DNA of 64,000 nucleotides, from the NCBI RefSeq assembly GCF_014645315.1, contig NZ_BMLQ01000002.1, forward strand, positions 248,001-312,000, given 5' to 3'. Source of the DNA: Citricoccus zhacaiensis. GTDB taxonomy: Bacteria > Actinomycetota > Actinomycetes > Actinomycetales > Micrococcaceae. This document shows positions 1-8,991 of the stretch, in pieces. The notes below the pieces were generated by a model. That model saw only the letters and a list, made by a program, of their open reading frames with translations, made no database searches and was not told the DNA's origin. Numbering within the stretch: position 1 is the stretch's first letter; each line of letters begins with the position of its first letter. The position numbers and the translations under genes were made by a program.

Positions 1-138
1 CTGGATCACTCATGACCCCAGTATTGCCCAAGCCCGGGACAACAGACAGGGTCTTCCATGCTTGCCCGTGTCCCAGCGGTCCGGCACAGTGCAGGGACAG
101 GACCCGAAGCCGCCCGCACCCCGAAGGAACCCCCACCC

Positions 139-3117
139 ATGGACCTTGAGACGGACCTGGACCCGGACTCCCAGCCGACCACGCGCCCCGATGGCCACCA
201 CGCCACCAGGCCTGGCTCCGGACCGGGTGCCGATCTGAGCGCCGATGCCGCCGTCCGGGAGCTCGAGCAGCAATTGCGCGGCGAGGTCCACACCTCGGCA
301 CTGCGCCGGGCCCTCTACTCCTCGGACGCCTCCAACTACCGGATCGCACCACGGGTGGTGGTCTGCCCGCTGGACGAGGCCGACGTCGTGACCGCCGTCC
401 GGATCGCGGCCCGGCACGGGCTGCCCGTGACCGTGCGGGGCGGAGGCACCTCCATCGCGGGCAATGCGGTCGGCCCCGGGCTGGTCCTGGATGTGGGGAA
501 ACATCTGCATCGGATCGTACGGATCGATGCGGAGGCCCGCTCCGCCGTCGTGCAGCCGGGCGTGGTGCTGACAGACCTGCAGGCCGCGGCGGCGCCGCAC
601 GGACTGCGCTTCGGACCGGATCCGTCCTCGGCGAGCCGCTGCACGATCGGCGGGATGATCGGCAACAACGCGTGCGGCCCCCACGGGCTGGCCTACGGGC
701 GGACCGCGGACAACGTCCGCCGCCTGCGCTGGCTGCTGCCGAACGGGCGGATCCTGGACGTGGTCCCGGGGCGCGACGCGCTGGATCAAATACCCGGGCT
801 GGAATCCTTCGTCCAGCAGCACCTCGAACTGCTGCGCACCGAGTTGGGCCGGTTCAACCGCCAGATCTCCGGCTACAGCCTCGAGCACCTGTTGCCGGAG
901 AACGGCCGCAACCTGGCCGCAGCACTCGTGGGGACGGAGGGGACGTGCGGGGTGTTGCTCGAGGCCGAGGTCGAGCTGGTGCCCCGGGCGCCGGCCCCCG
1001 CACTGGCGGTGATCGGTTACCCGGACATGCCTGCGGCGGCCGACGACGTCCCCTCGCTGCTGCCCCACCGGCCGCTCGCGCTGGAGGGCCTGTCCGGCGA
1101 GATGGTCGAGGTGGTGCGGCGGTCCCCCGGCGGTGACGACGTGCCGGAGTTGCCGGCCGGCGGCGGCTGGCTGATGGTCGAGGTCGGCGGGGCGGACACG
1201 GCCGAGGCGGTGGCCGCCGCCGAGGCGATGGTCCGTGCCGCACACGGCCTGGAAGCGGTGGTGCTGCCCTCCGGTCCGGAGGCCGCCCGGCTGTGGCAGA
1301 TCCGCGCCGACGGCTCCGGGCTGGCGGTGCGGACGGCCGCGGGGGCCCACGCCTGGCCCGGCTGGGAGGACGCCGCCGTGCCACCGGAGCACCTCGGATC
1401 CTACCTGCGGGACCTGAAGGAGCTCATGGACGGCCGCGGCCTCTCCGGTCTGGCCTACGGGCACTTCGGGGACGGCTGCATCCACATGCGCATCGACTTC
1501 CCCTTCGCCTCCGGCTCCTCGGAGTTCCGGGAGTTCATGGAGTCCGCTGCGAAGCTGGTGGCCCGGTATGGCGGATCCCTGGCCGGTGAGCACGGGGACG
1601 GGCGGGCGCGCAGCGAACTGCTGCCGGCCATGTACTCACCGCAGGCCCTGGAGGCCTTTGCCCGGTTCAAGGCCCTGTTCGACCCGGCGGGGCTGATGAA
1701 TCCGGGGGTGATGGTGGACCCGGACCCGATCGACGCCGCCCTGCGCCGTCCCGCCTCCTCCGAGCAGCGGGCCGCGGACGGTTTCGCCTTCGCCGACGAC
1801 GACGGCTCGGTCGCCGATGCCGTGCACCGCTGCGTGGGCATCGGCAAGTGCCGGGCGGACCTGCGCGAGCAGGGCACCTTCATGTGCCCGTCCTACCTGG
1901 CGACCGGGGATGACAAGGACTCGACGCGCGGGCGGGCCCGGGTGCTGCAGGAGATGCTCAACGGCGGGGTGGTCACGCTCGGGTGGGAGTCCCCCGAGGT
2001 CCACGAGGCGCTGGACCTCTGCCTGTCCTGCAAGGCCTGCGCCAGCGACTGCCCCACCGGCGTGGACATGGCCACCTACAAGTCCGAGACCCTGCACCGG
2101 ACCTACCGGGGAAAGGTGCGGCCGCTGGCCCACTACACCCTGGGACGGCTGCCGTTCTGGCTGCGGCTCGCGGCACCGATGGCCCCGCTGGTCAACGCCG
2201 CCGGCCGGGTGCCGGTGCTGCGCCGGGCGATGATGACGCTGATGGGGGCGGATCCACGGCGGTCACTGCCCAGGCTGCCGAGGGCACCGTTCCGGTGGTC
2301 CGACGCCGGCCGGGTCTCGGCCGCTGCGGGGCACCGACCGGAGGGCGGGACCGGAAGCCGGACGGCCGACGTCGTTCCCCCGGCCGGTACCGGCCGCCCC
2401 GTGGTGCTGTGGGTGGACTCCTTCTCGGACGCCCTCTCGCCCGAGATCCCGGCCGATGCCCTGATGGTGCTGGCGGCGGCCGGATGCGCGGTGGAGGTGG
2501 TCGGGCAGTCGACCGGTGAGCAGGCCTGCTGCGGGCTGACGTTGATCTCGACCGGACAGCTCACGGCGGCCAAGGAGAAGCTGCGCCGGACCGTGGAGAT
2601 CCTGCTGCCGCACGTGCGGGCGGGGCGAGCCGTCGTCGGGCTGGAGCCCAGTTGCACCGCCACGCTGCGCTCCGACCTGGTGGAACTGCTGCCCGAGCAC
2701 CCCGGCGCGCGGGAGGTGGCGTCGGCCGTGCGGACGGTGGCCGAGCTGCTGACCGAACTCGACTGGGCGCCGCCCCGGGTTTCGGATGCCGACCGCCGGA
2801 TGCTGGTCCAGCCGCACTGCCACCACCACGCCGTCATGGGCTATTCGGCGGATGAAGCGATCCTGGACGCCATGGGCTGCGACGTGGAGACCTCCAACGG
2901 CTGCTGTGGCCTGGCCGGGAACTTCGGCATGGAGCAGGGGCACTACGAGGTCTCCGAGACCATCGCCCGCCAGGGCATCCTGTCCGCAGCCGAGCGATCC
3001 CCGGACCGGGCCCTGCTGGCCGACGGGTTCTCCTGCCGCACCCAGGTGAAGGACCTGGCGGGCCTCGACGGCCGGCATCTGGTGCAGGTGATCGCCGACG
3101 CCCTGAGGACCTCCTGA
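139..3117 (+). CDS. FAD-binding and Fe-S (CCG-domain) D-2-hydroxyacid dehydrogenase
   Basis: Probable D-lactate/glycolate/2-hydroxyglutarate-type dehydrogenase passing electrons from flavin to Fe-S clusters and the respiratory chain. An N-terminal FAD-binding-4 (PCMH) domain carries the glycine-rich VRGGGTSIAGNA stretch near residue 100, followed by a FAD-oxidase C-terminal domain with GHFGDGCIHMR and GEHGDGR. A ferredoxin-type part has Cys565 (CVGIGKC) and CLSCKACASDCP (Cys628, 631, 634, 638). Two cysteine-rich CCG-type segments follow (CCGL near 797 and CCGLAGNFGMEQGH near 922). At 992 aa it is a full three-part fusion. I prefer ATG 139 because AAGGA lies upstream of it; an in-frame ATG at 58 would add 27 unremarkable residues. 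The substrate cannot be read from sequence. The gene stands alone and is followed by a 61-bp repeat. Bases 1-138 hold no other gene. Confidence 0.88.
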   Translation: MDLETDLDPDSQPTTRPDGHHATRPGSGPGADLSADAAVRELEQQLRGEVHTSALRRALYSSDASNYRIAPRVVVCPLDEADVVTAVRIAARHGLPVTVRGGGTSIAGNAVGPGLVLDVGKHLHRIVRIDAEARSAVVQPGVVLTDLQAAAAPHGLRFGPDPSSASRCTIGGMIGNNACGPHGLAYGRTADNVRRLRWLLPNGRILDVVPGRDALDQIPGLESFVQQHLELLRTELGRFNRQISGYSLEHLLPENGRNLAAALVGTEGTCGVLLEAEVELVPRAPAPALAVIGYPDMPAAADDVPSLLPHRPLALEGLSGEMVEVVRRSPGGDDVPELPAGGGWLMVEVGGADTAEAVAAAEAMVRAAHGLEAVVLPSGPEAARLWQIRADGSGLAVRTAAGAHAWPGWEDAAVPPEHLGSYLRDLKELMDGRGLSGLAYGHFGDGCIHMRIDFPFASGSSEFREFMESAAKLVARYGGSLAGEHGDGRARSELLPAMYSPQALEAFARFKALFDPAGLMNPGVMVDPDPIDAALRRPASSEQRAADGFAFADDDGSVADAVHRCVGIGKCRADLREQGTFMCPSYLATGDDKDSTRGRARVLQEMLNGGVVTLGWESPEVHEALDLCLSCKACASDCPTGVDMATYKSETLHRTYRGKVRPLAHYTLGRLPFWLRLAAPMAPLVNAAGRVPVLRRAMMTLMGADPRRSLPRLPRAPFRWSDAGRVSAAAGHRPEGGTGSRTADVVPPAGTGRPVVLWVDSFSDALSPEIPADALMVLAAAGCAVEVVGQSTGEQACCGLTLISTGQLTAAKEKLRRTVEILLPHVRAGRAVVGLEPSCTATLRSDLVELLPEHPGAREVASAVRTVAELLTELDWAPPRVSDADRRMLVQPHCHHHAVMGYSADEAILDAMGCDVETSNGCCGLAGNFGMEQGHYEVSETIARQGILSAAERSPDRALLADGFSCRTQVKDLAGLDGRHLVQVIADALRTS

Positions 3118-3124
3118 CCCAGGG

Positions 3125-3185
3125 ATCACGGCCGCGCCAGAGGTCGAGACACGCCGGGCAGATCGACAGTTACCGATCTCGTGAT
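3125..3185 (+). repeat. 61-bp dispersed palindromic element, copy A
   Basis: First of three equal-length copies in the window (others at 16418-16478 and 30747-30807). It begins ATCACGGCCGCG and ends CTCGTGAT, so the termini are inverted (ATCACG/CGTGAT) and the whole unit can fold into one long imperfect hairpin. By hand alignment 53 of 61 bases match copy C. It lies between two convergent gene ends (3117 on plus, 3207 on minus), where a bidirectional terminator would be expected. Confidence 0.8.
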
Positions 3186-3206
3186 GCCAGGGGTTGGGGC
3201 GGCTGG

Positions 3207-4391
3207 TCAGGAGCCGGCGAGCATGTCCAGGACGAGCGGCTTGACCTTCGAGCCGTAGAGCTCGATCGAGTCCATCATGAACTCGTGCGGCAGGGAGCCG
3301 TTGCCGTACTTCATGCCGAAGCGGCCGGCGTCCAGGGCCCGCACGCTGGCGGCCACCTTGCGGGCCACCGTCTCCGGCGAGCCCAGGTGCAGCGCGCCAT
3401 GGGCGACCTCCTGCCGGAACTGGGCGGGCGAGGGGGCGGGCCAGCCGCGTTCGGCGCCGATCTTGCGCATGGAGGCCTCCCAGTGCGGGTAGTACCGCTC
3501 GGCGGCCTCCTCGTCCGTGGCGGCCACGAAGCCGTGCGAGTGCAGCGCCACGCGGCGGGGCTCGAAGCCGCGGGAGGCGATCTCGCGGCGGTAGAGCTCG
3601 GCGAAGGGCCGGAACCGCTCGGGAGTCCCGCCGATGATCGCCAACTCGAGCCCCATGCCATAGGTGGCTGCCCGCACCACCGAGGTCGGGGTGCCCCCGA
3701 CGGCCACCCAGGCGGGCAGGCCGGACTCGTGGGCCGTCGTCGGGAACACGGACTGGCGCTGCAGCGCGGCCCGGGTGCTGCCCTGCCAGGTCACGGGCTG
3801 CTCGGTGCGCAGCCGGGAGAAGAGGTCCAGCTTCTCCTCGTAGAGCATCTCGTAGTCGGAGAGCTCGTAGCCGAACAGCGGGAAGGACTCGATGAAGGAG
3901 CCGCGGCCCAGGGAGACCTCGGCGCGGCCGTTCGAGACGGCATCCAGAGTCGCGAAGCGCTGGTAGACGCGGACCGGGTCATCCGAGGAGAGCACGGTGA
4001 CGGCGGAGATCAGCTTGATGTGCTCGGTCTGTCCGGCGATCGCGGACAGGACTATCTCCGGCGAGGACACGGAGTAGTCGGGGCGGTGATGTTCGCCGAT
4101 GCCGATGACGTCCACGCCGACCTGGTCTGCCAGCACGGCCTCGGCCACGACATTGCGGAGCACCTGGGGGTGGTCGAGACGCTGACCGTCGAGGTCCTGG
4201 GTGACATCGCCGAAGGTATGCAGCCCGAACTCGACCGTGCCGGCGGGCACGGAGTCGGCGCGCTCGGTGGACGGGTTGGGCCGCGGGGCGGCAAGGGCGG
4301 CAGGAGTGGGAGCAGGATTGGGCGCCGGCTGTGGCTGGGGGCTGGGATTCTCGGTCACATCAGGGTGAACACTGGACCGGACCCGTTCCAT
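3207..4391 (-). CDS. LLM-class flavin-dependent oxidoreductase (luciferase-like)
   Basis: Flavin-dependent monooxygenase or oxidoreductase of the bacterial luciferase-like TIM-barrel family; the substrate is unknown. The fold begins near residue 50 (VEFGLHTFGDVT) and shows the typical ADQVGVDVIGIGEHH and RAEVSLGRGSF segments. The first ~45 residues are Pro/Ala-rich and not part of the family, so the true start may be internal. ATG 4391 has AAGGA directly abutting it, which is too close; GTG 4370 and GTG 4358 are alternatives without a good ribosome site. Length 394 aa versus about 350 for the family supports a shorter product. It is separated from the upstream FAD oxidoreductase gene by a strong hairpin (4431-4486), so it is probably transcribed independently. 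Confidence 0.85.
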   Translation of the reverse strand: MERVRSSVHPDVTENPSPQPQPAPNPAPTPAALAAPRPNPSTERADSVPAGTVEFGLHTFGDVTQDLDGQRLDHPQVLRNVVAEAVLADQVGVDVIGIGEHHRPDYSVSSPEIVLSAIAGQTEHIKLISAVTVLSSDDPVRVYQRFATLDAVSNGRAEVSLGRGSFIESFPLFGYELSDYEMLYEEKLDLFSRLRTEQPVTWQGSTRAALQRQSVFPTTAHESGLPAWVAVGGTPTSVVRAATYGMGLELAIIGGTPERFRPFAELYRREIASRGFEPRRVALHSHGFVAATDEEAAERYYPHWEASMRKIGAERGWPAPSPAQFRQEVAHGALHLGSPETVARKVAASVRALDAGRFGMKYGNGSLPHEFMMDSIELYGSKVKPLVLDMLAGS

Positions 4392-4430
4392 TCCTTGAGA
4401 TTTGTACTTCTTTCCGGGAGAACCCGCATC

Positions 4431-4486
4431 GAGTCGGCAGTTGTGGTGGCGGTCCGGGGCGGGATCGCCACCACAACTGCCGACTC
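4431..4486 (-). terminator. Perfect 21-bp stem hairpin
   Basis: Bases 4431-4451 are perfectly complementary to 4466-4486, with a 14-nt loop. It follows the stop of the FAD oxidoreductase gene (4529) and precedes the luciferase-like gene on the same strand. There is no T-run, so this would be a structure-only terminator or an mRNA stabiliser. The stem sequence differs from the 61-bp repeat family. Confidence 0.65.
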
Positions 4487-4528
4487 AGTTGGTTGCGCAC
4501 GGGCTACAGAAGGGGGGCCGGACACTGG

Positions 4529-5659
4529 CTATGGCAGCGGGAAGGAGCCGTTGCCGAAGAGGATCCGCCGCGCCAGCGCCTGGCCCGGCGGCGTCCTCAA
4601 CACAGCGAAGGCGCTCGTGGCGAGAGCCGGCGTGCGTAGCCCGTCCAGGCCCTTGCGCAGGAGCAGCCGCTTGCGGAACCGTGCTCGCAGGGCGTGGCCG
4701 TCGTAGCACTCCAGGGCATCCACCCGGCCGGCTCGGAGGGCCTCGTCCAGGACCGCGGCGGCGTGGCCGGACAGCCGCAGGCACGGGTCCAGTCCTCCGG
4801 CGGTCAACGGGGAGACCGCCCCGGCGGCATCACCCACCAGCAGCCCATCCGGGGCGGCGATCCGGGGCAGCACGCCGCCCACGGGGATCGGCCCGGCGCG
4901 CTTCTCCACCGACGCCGGCCGCGGCACGCCCTCCAGCCCCGGGGCCCGCGCGCTGAAGTCGCGCAGGGCGCTGTACAGGCCGCGGGGAAAGCGCGTGGCA
5001 TGGCCGGCGGTGCCGACGTGTACATGCTCGCCGTCCCGCAGCACCCAGGCCAGGTAGCCGGGGGCCACCCTGGGGTCCACCACGCAGTGGAAGGTGGGCT
5101 CCACGCGCGGATCTGGATCGGGGAACACCTCCTCGGCACCCATCAGCAGCCGGGTGTTGCGGCTCAGCCCGAGCTCGCGGGCGACCCTGGACCGGGCGCC
5201 GTCCGCCCCGACCACGAAGCGGGCCCGGACCGGGAGCGGGCCGGCGGCATCCTCGAGGAGATACGTACCCTCCCGCAGGCCGGTGAAGCGCGTGGCCAGC
5301 CGCAGGTCGACGCCGGCCCGCACGGCATCGCGGGCGGCCGCCACATAGAGCGGCCCCATGTCCCCGACCCGGTACTCGTCGCGATCACTGGTCAGTGCCA
5401 CCGGACCCGTCAACCCGGGCGGGTAGAGCACCATGCGACGGATGACCGGCCCCAGGTGCTCCTCGGGCAACGCGAAGTCCTCGAGGGTCCGGCGCACGAA
5501 GATGCCGGTGGTCCGGACGGTGCCCGTCAACGTGGGGCGGCGCTCCGCCAGCAGCACCTGATGACCGGCGCGTGCCAGCTGGGTGGCGCAGTGCAGTCCG
5601 GCCAGGCCCGCCCCGACCACCAGGACATCTACGTCAGCGCTCCGTTCAGTCGCCGCCAT
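4529..5659 (-). CDS. FAD-dependent oxidoreductase, geranylgeranyl-reductase-like
   Basis: Group A flavoprotein of the geranylgeranyl reductase / aromatic hydroxylase type. The 376-aa product opens with the FAD Rossmann motif VVGAGLAGLHCATQLARAG, has the middle DG motif (FVVGADGARSRVA) and the C-terminal GD motif (LLVGDAAGAVSPLTAGG). Members of this family reduce isoprenoid chains (menaquinone or lipid prenyls) or hydroxylate polyketides; which applies here is not visible. ATG 5659 is chosen because GGGAGGA lies 6 nt upstream and it begins just before the Rossmann fold. It overlaps the end of the Xre regulator gene by 14 nt, so it is translationally coupled as the third gene of the DUF2975-Xre operon. 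That arrangement suggests control by the same regulator. Confidence 0.85.
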   Translation of the reverse strand: MAATERSADVDVLVVGAGLAGLHCATQLARAGHQVLLAERRPTLTGTVRTTGIFVRRTLEDFALPEEHLGPVIRRMVLYPPGLTGPVALTSDRDEYRVGDMGPLYVAAARDAVRAGVDLRLATRFTGLREGTYLLEDAAGPLPVRARFVVGADGARSRVARELGLSRNTRLLMGAEEVFPDPDPRVEPTFHCVVDPRVAPGYLAWVLRDGEHVHVGTAGHATRFPRGLYSALRDFSARAPGLEGVPRPASVEKRAGPIPVGGVLPRIAAPDGLLVGDAAGAVSPLTAGGLDPCLRLSGHAAAVLDEALRAGRVDALECYDGHALRARFRKRLLLRKGLDGLRTPALATSAFAVLRTPPGQALARRILFGNGSFPLP

Positions 5660-5903
5660 GGCCGTCCTCCCCGCGGTCGTCCTCCGGAGCATCCCGCCCA
5701 GCAGCCTCCCAGCGCAGGAGGTCACCGGGCTGGCAGTCCAGCACGCGGCACAAGGCCGCCAATGTGGTGAACCGAACGGCCTTGGCACGCCCGTTCTTCA
5801 GCACGGCCAGGTTGGCGGGGGTGATGCCGACGGCCTCCGCCAGTTCGCCGGCCGACATCTTGCGCCGGGCCATCATGACGTCCACGTCCACGACGATCGG
5901 CAT
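5646..5903 (-). CDS. Xre-family helix-turn-helix regulator (YozG-like)
   Basis: Small 85-aa DNA-binding protein consisting almost only of a Cro/C1-type helix-turn-helix (MSAGELAEAVGITPANLAVLKNGR region, residues ~16-39) and a short acidic tail. It is typical of regulators paired with DUF2975 membrane proteins. Its ATG (5903) overlaps the TGA of the DUF2975 gene by one base (TGATG), so the two are coupled. The likely target is its own operon through the palindrome at 6447-6463. The ligand or signal is unknown; a membrane partner with adjacent regulator suggests the membrane protein modulates the regulator, which is inference. Confidence 0.9.
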   Translation of the reverse strand: MPIVVDVDVMMARRKMSAGELAEAVGITPANLAVLKNGRAKAVRFTTLAALCRVLDCQPGDLLRWEAAGRDAPEDDRGEDGHGGD

Positions 5904-6412
5904 CAGATCACGTCCGAGAGTTCGTCCTCGAGCCGCCGGGCCTGGGCGTCCCGGTCCACGGCCTGGGCCAGCAACCGGCGGGCGACGTTGACCGTCAGCG
6001 CGGCCGCGAAGGCCAGCAACGCCACCCCGCCGACCAGCAGGACGAGCCCCGGAGCGGTGGTGCCGCCGCTCAGGATGACCCCGAAGGCCACCAAGAGCAC
6101 GCCGCCGCAGGCCATCGCACCGGTGATCACGTCCACGGAGCGGAAGGCCTCGCGGGAGAAGATCCGCCCCCGCAGCACGAGGGTCAGCAGCCGCCAGATG
6201 CACACGCCGATCACCTGCAGGCTCACCACCCCGAGGGCCAGGACCACGACCAGGGACACGGCGACCTCCAACGGGGCCGGCTCGAGGTCGATCCACAGCA
6301 GCGGCAGGATCACCGCCAGCACCACCAGCGAGCCGGTGGCGGCGAGCACCAGCATGGTCCGCAGGATGACCACGAGGGATCGCGGCACAGACGTGGGAAC
6401 GGGAGCGGGCAT
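5903..6412 (-). CDS. DUF2975 membrane protein
   Basis: 169-aa integral membrane protein with four hydrophobic helices in two pairs (LVVILRTMLVLAATGSLVVL, VAVSLVVVLALGVVSLQVIG, then two after FSREAFRSVDVITG). The central RGRIFSREAFRSVD stretch is typical of DUF2975. It is first gene of the DUF2975-Xre-FAD oxidoreductase operon. ATG 6412 is preceded by GGAGGA with good spacing; an upstream in-frame ATG at 6445 lacks this. The start codon lies about 35 bp from a perfect 17-bp palindrome. The function of the family is unknown. Confidence 0.88.
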   Translation of the reverse strand: MPAPVPTSVPRSLVVILRTMLVLAATGSLVVLAVILPLLWIDLEPAPLEVAVSLVVVLALGVVSLQVIGVCIWRLLTLVLRGRIFSREAFRSVDVITGAMACGGVLLVAFGVILSGGTTAPGLVLLVGGVALLAFAAALTVNVARRLLAQAVDRDAQARRLEDELSDVI

Positions 6413-6446
6413 GACAGTCCTCCATCGATTGTCTTTCGATGCCAAA

Positions 6447-6463
6447 CTATCGTTAAACGATAG
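6447..6463 (-). promoter_or_regulatory. 17-bp palindrome, probable operator of the DUF2975-Xre operon
   Basis: CTATCGTT-A-AACGATAG, with perfect 8-bp arms and a 1-nt centre. It lies between the sensor-kinase stop codon (6464-6466) and the DUF2975 start. A 1-nt loop cannot act as a terminator hairpin, whereas the symmetry suits a dimeric regulator; the adjacent Xre protein is the obvious candidate. Confidence 0.65.
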
Positions 6464-8131
6464 CTACGGCAAGGTCGGTGACAGCTCCACGGTGAACACC
6501 GTCCGCCCCGGACCGGACTCCACCTGCACGTCGCCACCGTGGGCCCGCGCCACCGACCGCACGATCGACAGCCCCAACCCCGTGGAACCCTCGGCCCCGA
6601 CGCCGGTTCCGGTACGGGCCGCGTCTCCGCGCACGAAGCGGTTGAAGAGCGTCGGCAGCAGCCCCGCGTCGATCCCCGGCCCGTCGTCCTGGACCTCCAA
6701 CCGCGCGGATCCGGCACCAGGACCTCCGGCCCCGTTCACCACGTCGAGCCGCACGGCCACGGTGGTTCCGGCGGGCGTGTGCTTGCGCGCATTGGAGAGC
6801 AGGTTGGCCACCAGCTGGGCCAGCTGCCGCCGGTCACCGGCCACGGTCACCTCGCCCTCCGGCACATCCACGATCCAGGTGTGGTCCCGGCCGGCGGCGG
6901 TGGCATCCATGACGGCGTCCACCACGATCTCGCCCAGGTCCACGGCCTGTCGGTCCCCGGCGTCGCCGGTGCCGGTGCCCCCTTCGGCTTCCGCCGCATC
7001 CAGCCGCGCCAGCAGCAGCAGGTCCTCCACGAGCGAGCCCATCCGGTCCGCCTGCACAAGCACCCGGTCCACGGAGTCCCGCCCGGACGGGCTGAGCGGC
7101 TCGGTCATCCGTACCATCTCGGTGTAGCCGCGCACGGCGGCCAGGGGGGTACGCAGCTCGTGGGAGGCATCCGCCACGAACGTCCGCAGCTTCCGCTCCG
7201 AGCGGTTGCGCTGCTCGAAGGCTCCGTCTACCGAGTCGACCAGTCGGTTCAGCGCGTGCCCCACCTCACCGACCTCGTCACCCGGCTGCGCCAGGCCGCC
7301 CCGCACCCGGTAGCGCTCCAGCGAGACCTCGCCCGAGCCCATGGGTACCTCCGCCACGCGGGCCGCCGCGCGGGAGACCTCCGCGAGCGGGCGCAGGGAG
7401 CGCCGGATCCACCACCAACCGGCGACGCCGGCCACCACCAGCGCTGTCAACGAACCGATGACCTGGACCCAGGCCAAGGCGGCCTTGGTGCCATCCACCT
7501 CCGCCGTCGGCAGGCCCGCCACCGCCACGGCCGGGGAGACCTGTCCGGCACCGGACACCGCATCCAACGCCGCGGCCCGCACGAGGTAACCGCCCGAGTC
7601 CAGCTCCACCCTCTGCACGGTCGATCCGTCCGAGCCGTCCGTCTCCTCCGCGCCCTCGACCGCGTCCACCACCGAGGCCAGCGCCTGCACGTCGGCCGCA
7701 GACAGCTCCACGGCCTGCCCGTCCACGTCCAGCCGGGAGGCCTCCACCACGGTGTCCCCCACCTGCACCAGGGCCAGCATCCCGGCCGGCTGGCCGGGGG
7801 CCTCCAGGGGGCTGCGGTCGAGGCCGCCACCCGCGGAAGGAGCGTCCGGTGACGACACGCCCTCGGGGGCGCCGCCGTCGGGAAATCCGCCGTCCGGGCC
7901 CCCGGGGCCGCGCAGGAAGGTCAGGGAGCGCTCCCAGGCCTGTTCCACCTGGTGCTCCAACTGCGCATCCACCGCCCGGCCGCTGAGCACGAGCGAGGTC
8001 GCTGTGAGGGCGGCCAGCACCACGGCCAGCAGGACCACCACGCCCAGGGCGGTGCGCAGGGCCAGGGAGGGTCGTCGTCGGGTCCGGGCTGGGGCCTGGG
8101 TTGCGGCTGGGGCTGGGGCTTGGGCCGTCAT
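6464..8131 (-). CDS. Two-component sensor histidine kinase (HAMP-HisKA-HATPase)
   Basis: 555-aa membrane kinase. TM1 is near residues 26-50 (LGVVVLLAVVLAALTATSLV), then an extracytoplasmic sensor region of ~180 aa rich in Gly/Asp, TM2 (VIGSLTALVVAGVAGWWW), and a HAMP linker. A HisKA box follows with phospho-His324 (DASHELRTPLAAV) and an HATPase domain with N box (LLSNARKHTP), DDGPGI and GLGLSIVRS. It resembles the TcrY/CseC-like kinases of actinobacteria that pair with OmpR regulators. Its ATG overlaps the response-regulator stop by one base (TGATG), so the pair is co-translated. Its proximity to the DUF4956-VTC-DUF4353 operon hints at a shared role in the cell envelope, which is inference. 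Confidence 0.93.
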   Translation of the reverse strand: MTAQAPAPAATQAPARTRRRPSLALRTALGVVVLLAVVLAALTATSLVLSGRAVDAQLEHQVEQAWERSLTFLRGPGGPDGGFPDGGAPEGVSSPDAPSAGGGLDRSPLEAPGQPAGMLALVQVGDTVVEASRLDVDGQAVELSAADVQALASVVDAVEGAEETDGSDGSTVQRVELDSGGYLVRAAALDAVSGAGQVSPAVAVAGLPTAEVDGTKAALAWVQVIGSLTALVVAGVAGWWWIRRSLRPLAEVSRAAARVAEVPMGSGEVSLERYRVRGGLAQPGDEVGEVGHALNRLVDSVDGAFEQRNRSERKLRTFVADASHELRTPLAAVRGYTEMVRMTEPLSPSGRDSVDRVLVQADRMGSLVEDLLLLARLDAAEAEGGTGTGDAGDRQAVDLGEIVVDAVMDATAAGRDHTWIVDVPEGEVTVAGDRRQLAQLVANLLSNARKHTPAGTTVAVRLDVVNGAGGPGAGSARLEVQDDGPGIDAGLLPTLFNRFVRGDAARTGTGVGAEGSTGLGLSIVRSVARAHGGDVQVESGPGRTVFTVELSPTLP

Positions 8132-8904
8132 CAGGCCGGCCGGATGACGTAGCCGGCACCGCGGACGGTGTGGATCATGGGGGCGCGGCCGGCGTCGATC
8201 CGCTTGCGCAGGTAGGAGATGTACAGCTCCACGATGTTGGCCTGACCGCCAAAGTCGTAGTCCCAGACGTTCTCGAGGATCTGGGCCTTGGACAGCACCG
8301 CACGCGGGTTCTCCATGAGGTACTGCAGCAGGTTGAACTGGGTGGTGGTCAGCTCGATCGCCTCGCCGCCGCGGGAGACCTCGCGGGTGCGGACGTTCAG
8401 GCTCAGGTCCCCCACCACGAGCTCGTCCGCGTCCTGGGCCATCACGCCCGTGCGCTGGACCAGCCGGTGCAGGCGGATCAGCACCTCCTCGAGCGAGAAC
8501 GGCTTGGTGACATAGTCGTCGCCGCCGGCGGCCAGGCCGCGGATGCGGTCGTCCACGGAGTCCTTGGCCGTGAGCATCAGGGCGGGCACCTCCGGGCGGA
8601 AGACGCGGATCTTGGCGAGGACCTCGAGTCCGTCCAGCTCCGGCAGCATCCAGTCCAGCACCAACACGTCCGGGGCGAACTCCCGGGCGGTCTCGACGGC
8701 GGCCCGCCCCGCATGAGCCACCCGCACCTCCCAGCCGCACAGGGACAACCCCATGGAGACCAGATCGGCCAGCATCGGCTCGTCATCCACCACGAGGGCG
8801 CGCACCGGGGAGCCGTCCGGGTGGGAGAGCTGCGGTAGCACGTCGCGCAGGGCGGACAGGGACGTGGCCGAGGAGGTGGCGGGGGTCGGTTTCATAGGGG
8901 ACAT
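8131..8904 (-). CDS. OmpR/PhoB-family response regulator
   Basis: 257-aa DNA-binding partner of the kinase encoded immediately downstream. The receiver domain has the acidic pair (VVDDEP), phospho-acceptor Asp in VLVLDWMLPELDG (about residue 84) and Lys in YVTKPFS. The C-terminal winged helix ends in the usual TVRGAGYVIRP. About 35 extra residues precede the receiver. ATG 8904 is used, but ribosome-site evidence is weak, and ATG 8925 or ATG 8895 are possible. The 87-bp gap from the DUF4353 gene (ending 8992) leaves open whether it is read from the upstream operon. Confidence 0.93.
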   Translation of the reverse strand: MSPMKPTPATSSATSLSALRDVLPQLSHPDGSPVRALVVDDEPMLADLVSMGLSLCGWEVRVAHAGRAAVETAREFAPDVLVLDWMLPELDGLEVLAKIRVFRPEVPALMLTAKDSVDDRIRGLAAGGDDYVTKPFSLEEVLIRLHRLVQRTGVMAQDADELVVGDLSLNVRTREVSRGGEAIELTTTQFNLLQYLMENPRAVLSKAQILENVWDYDFGGQANIVELYISYLRKRIDAGRAPMIHTVRGAGYVIRPA

Positions 8905-8991
8905 GGTTCCAGTACAGGGCACCATCCTGTCGCAGCAACGTGCTGAAGCTGTGCTGGACCTGTGAAGGTTGTGCCACGCGCGATCACGCGA

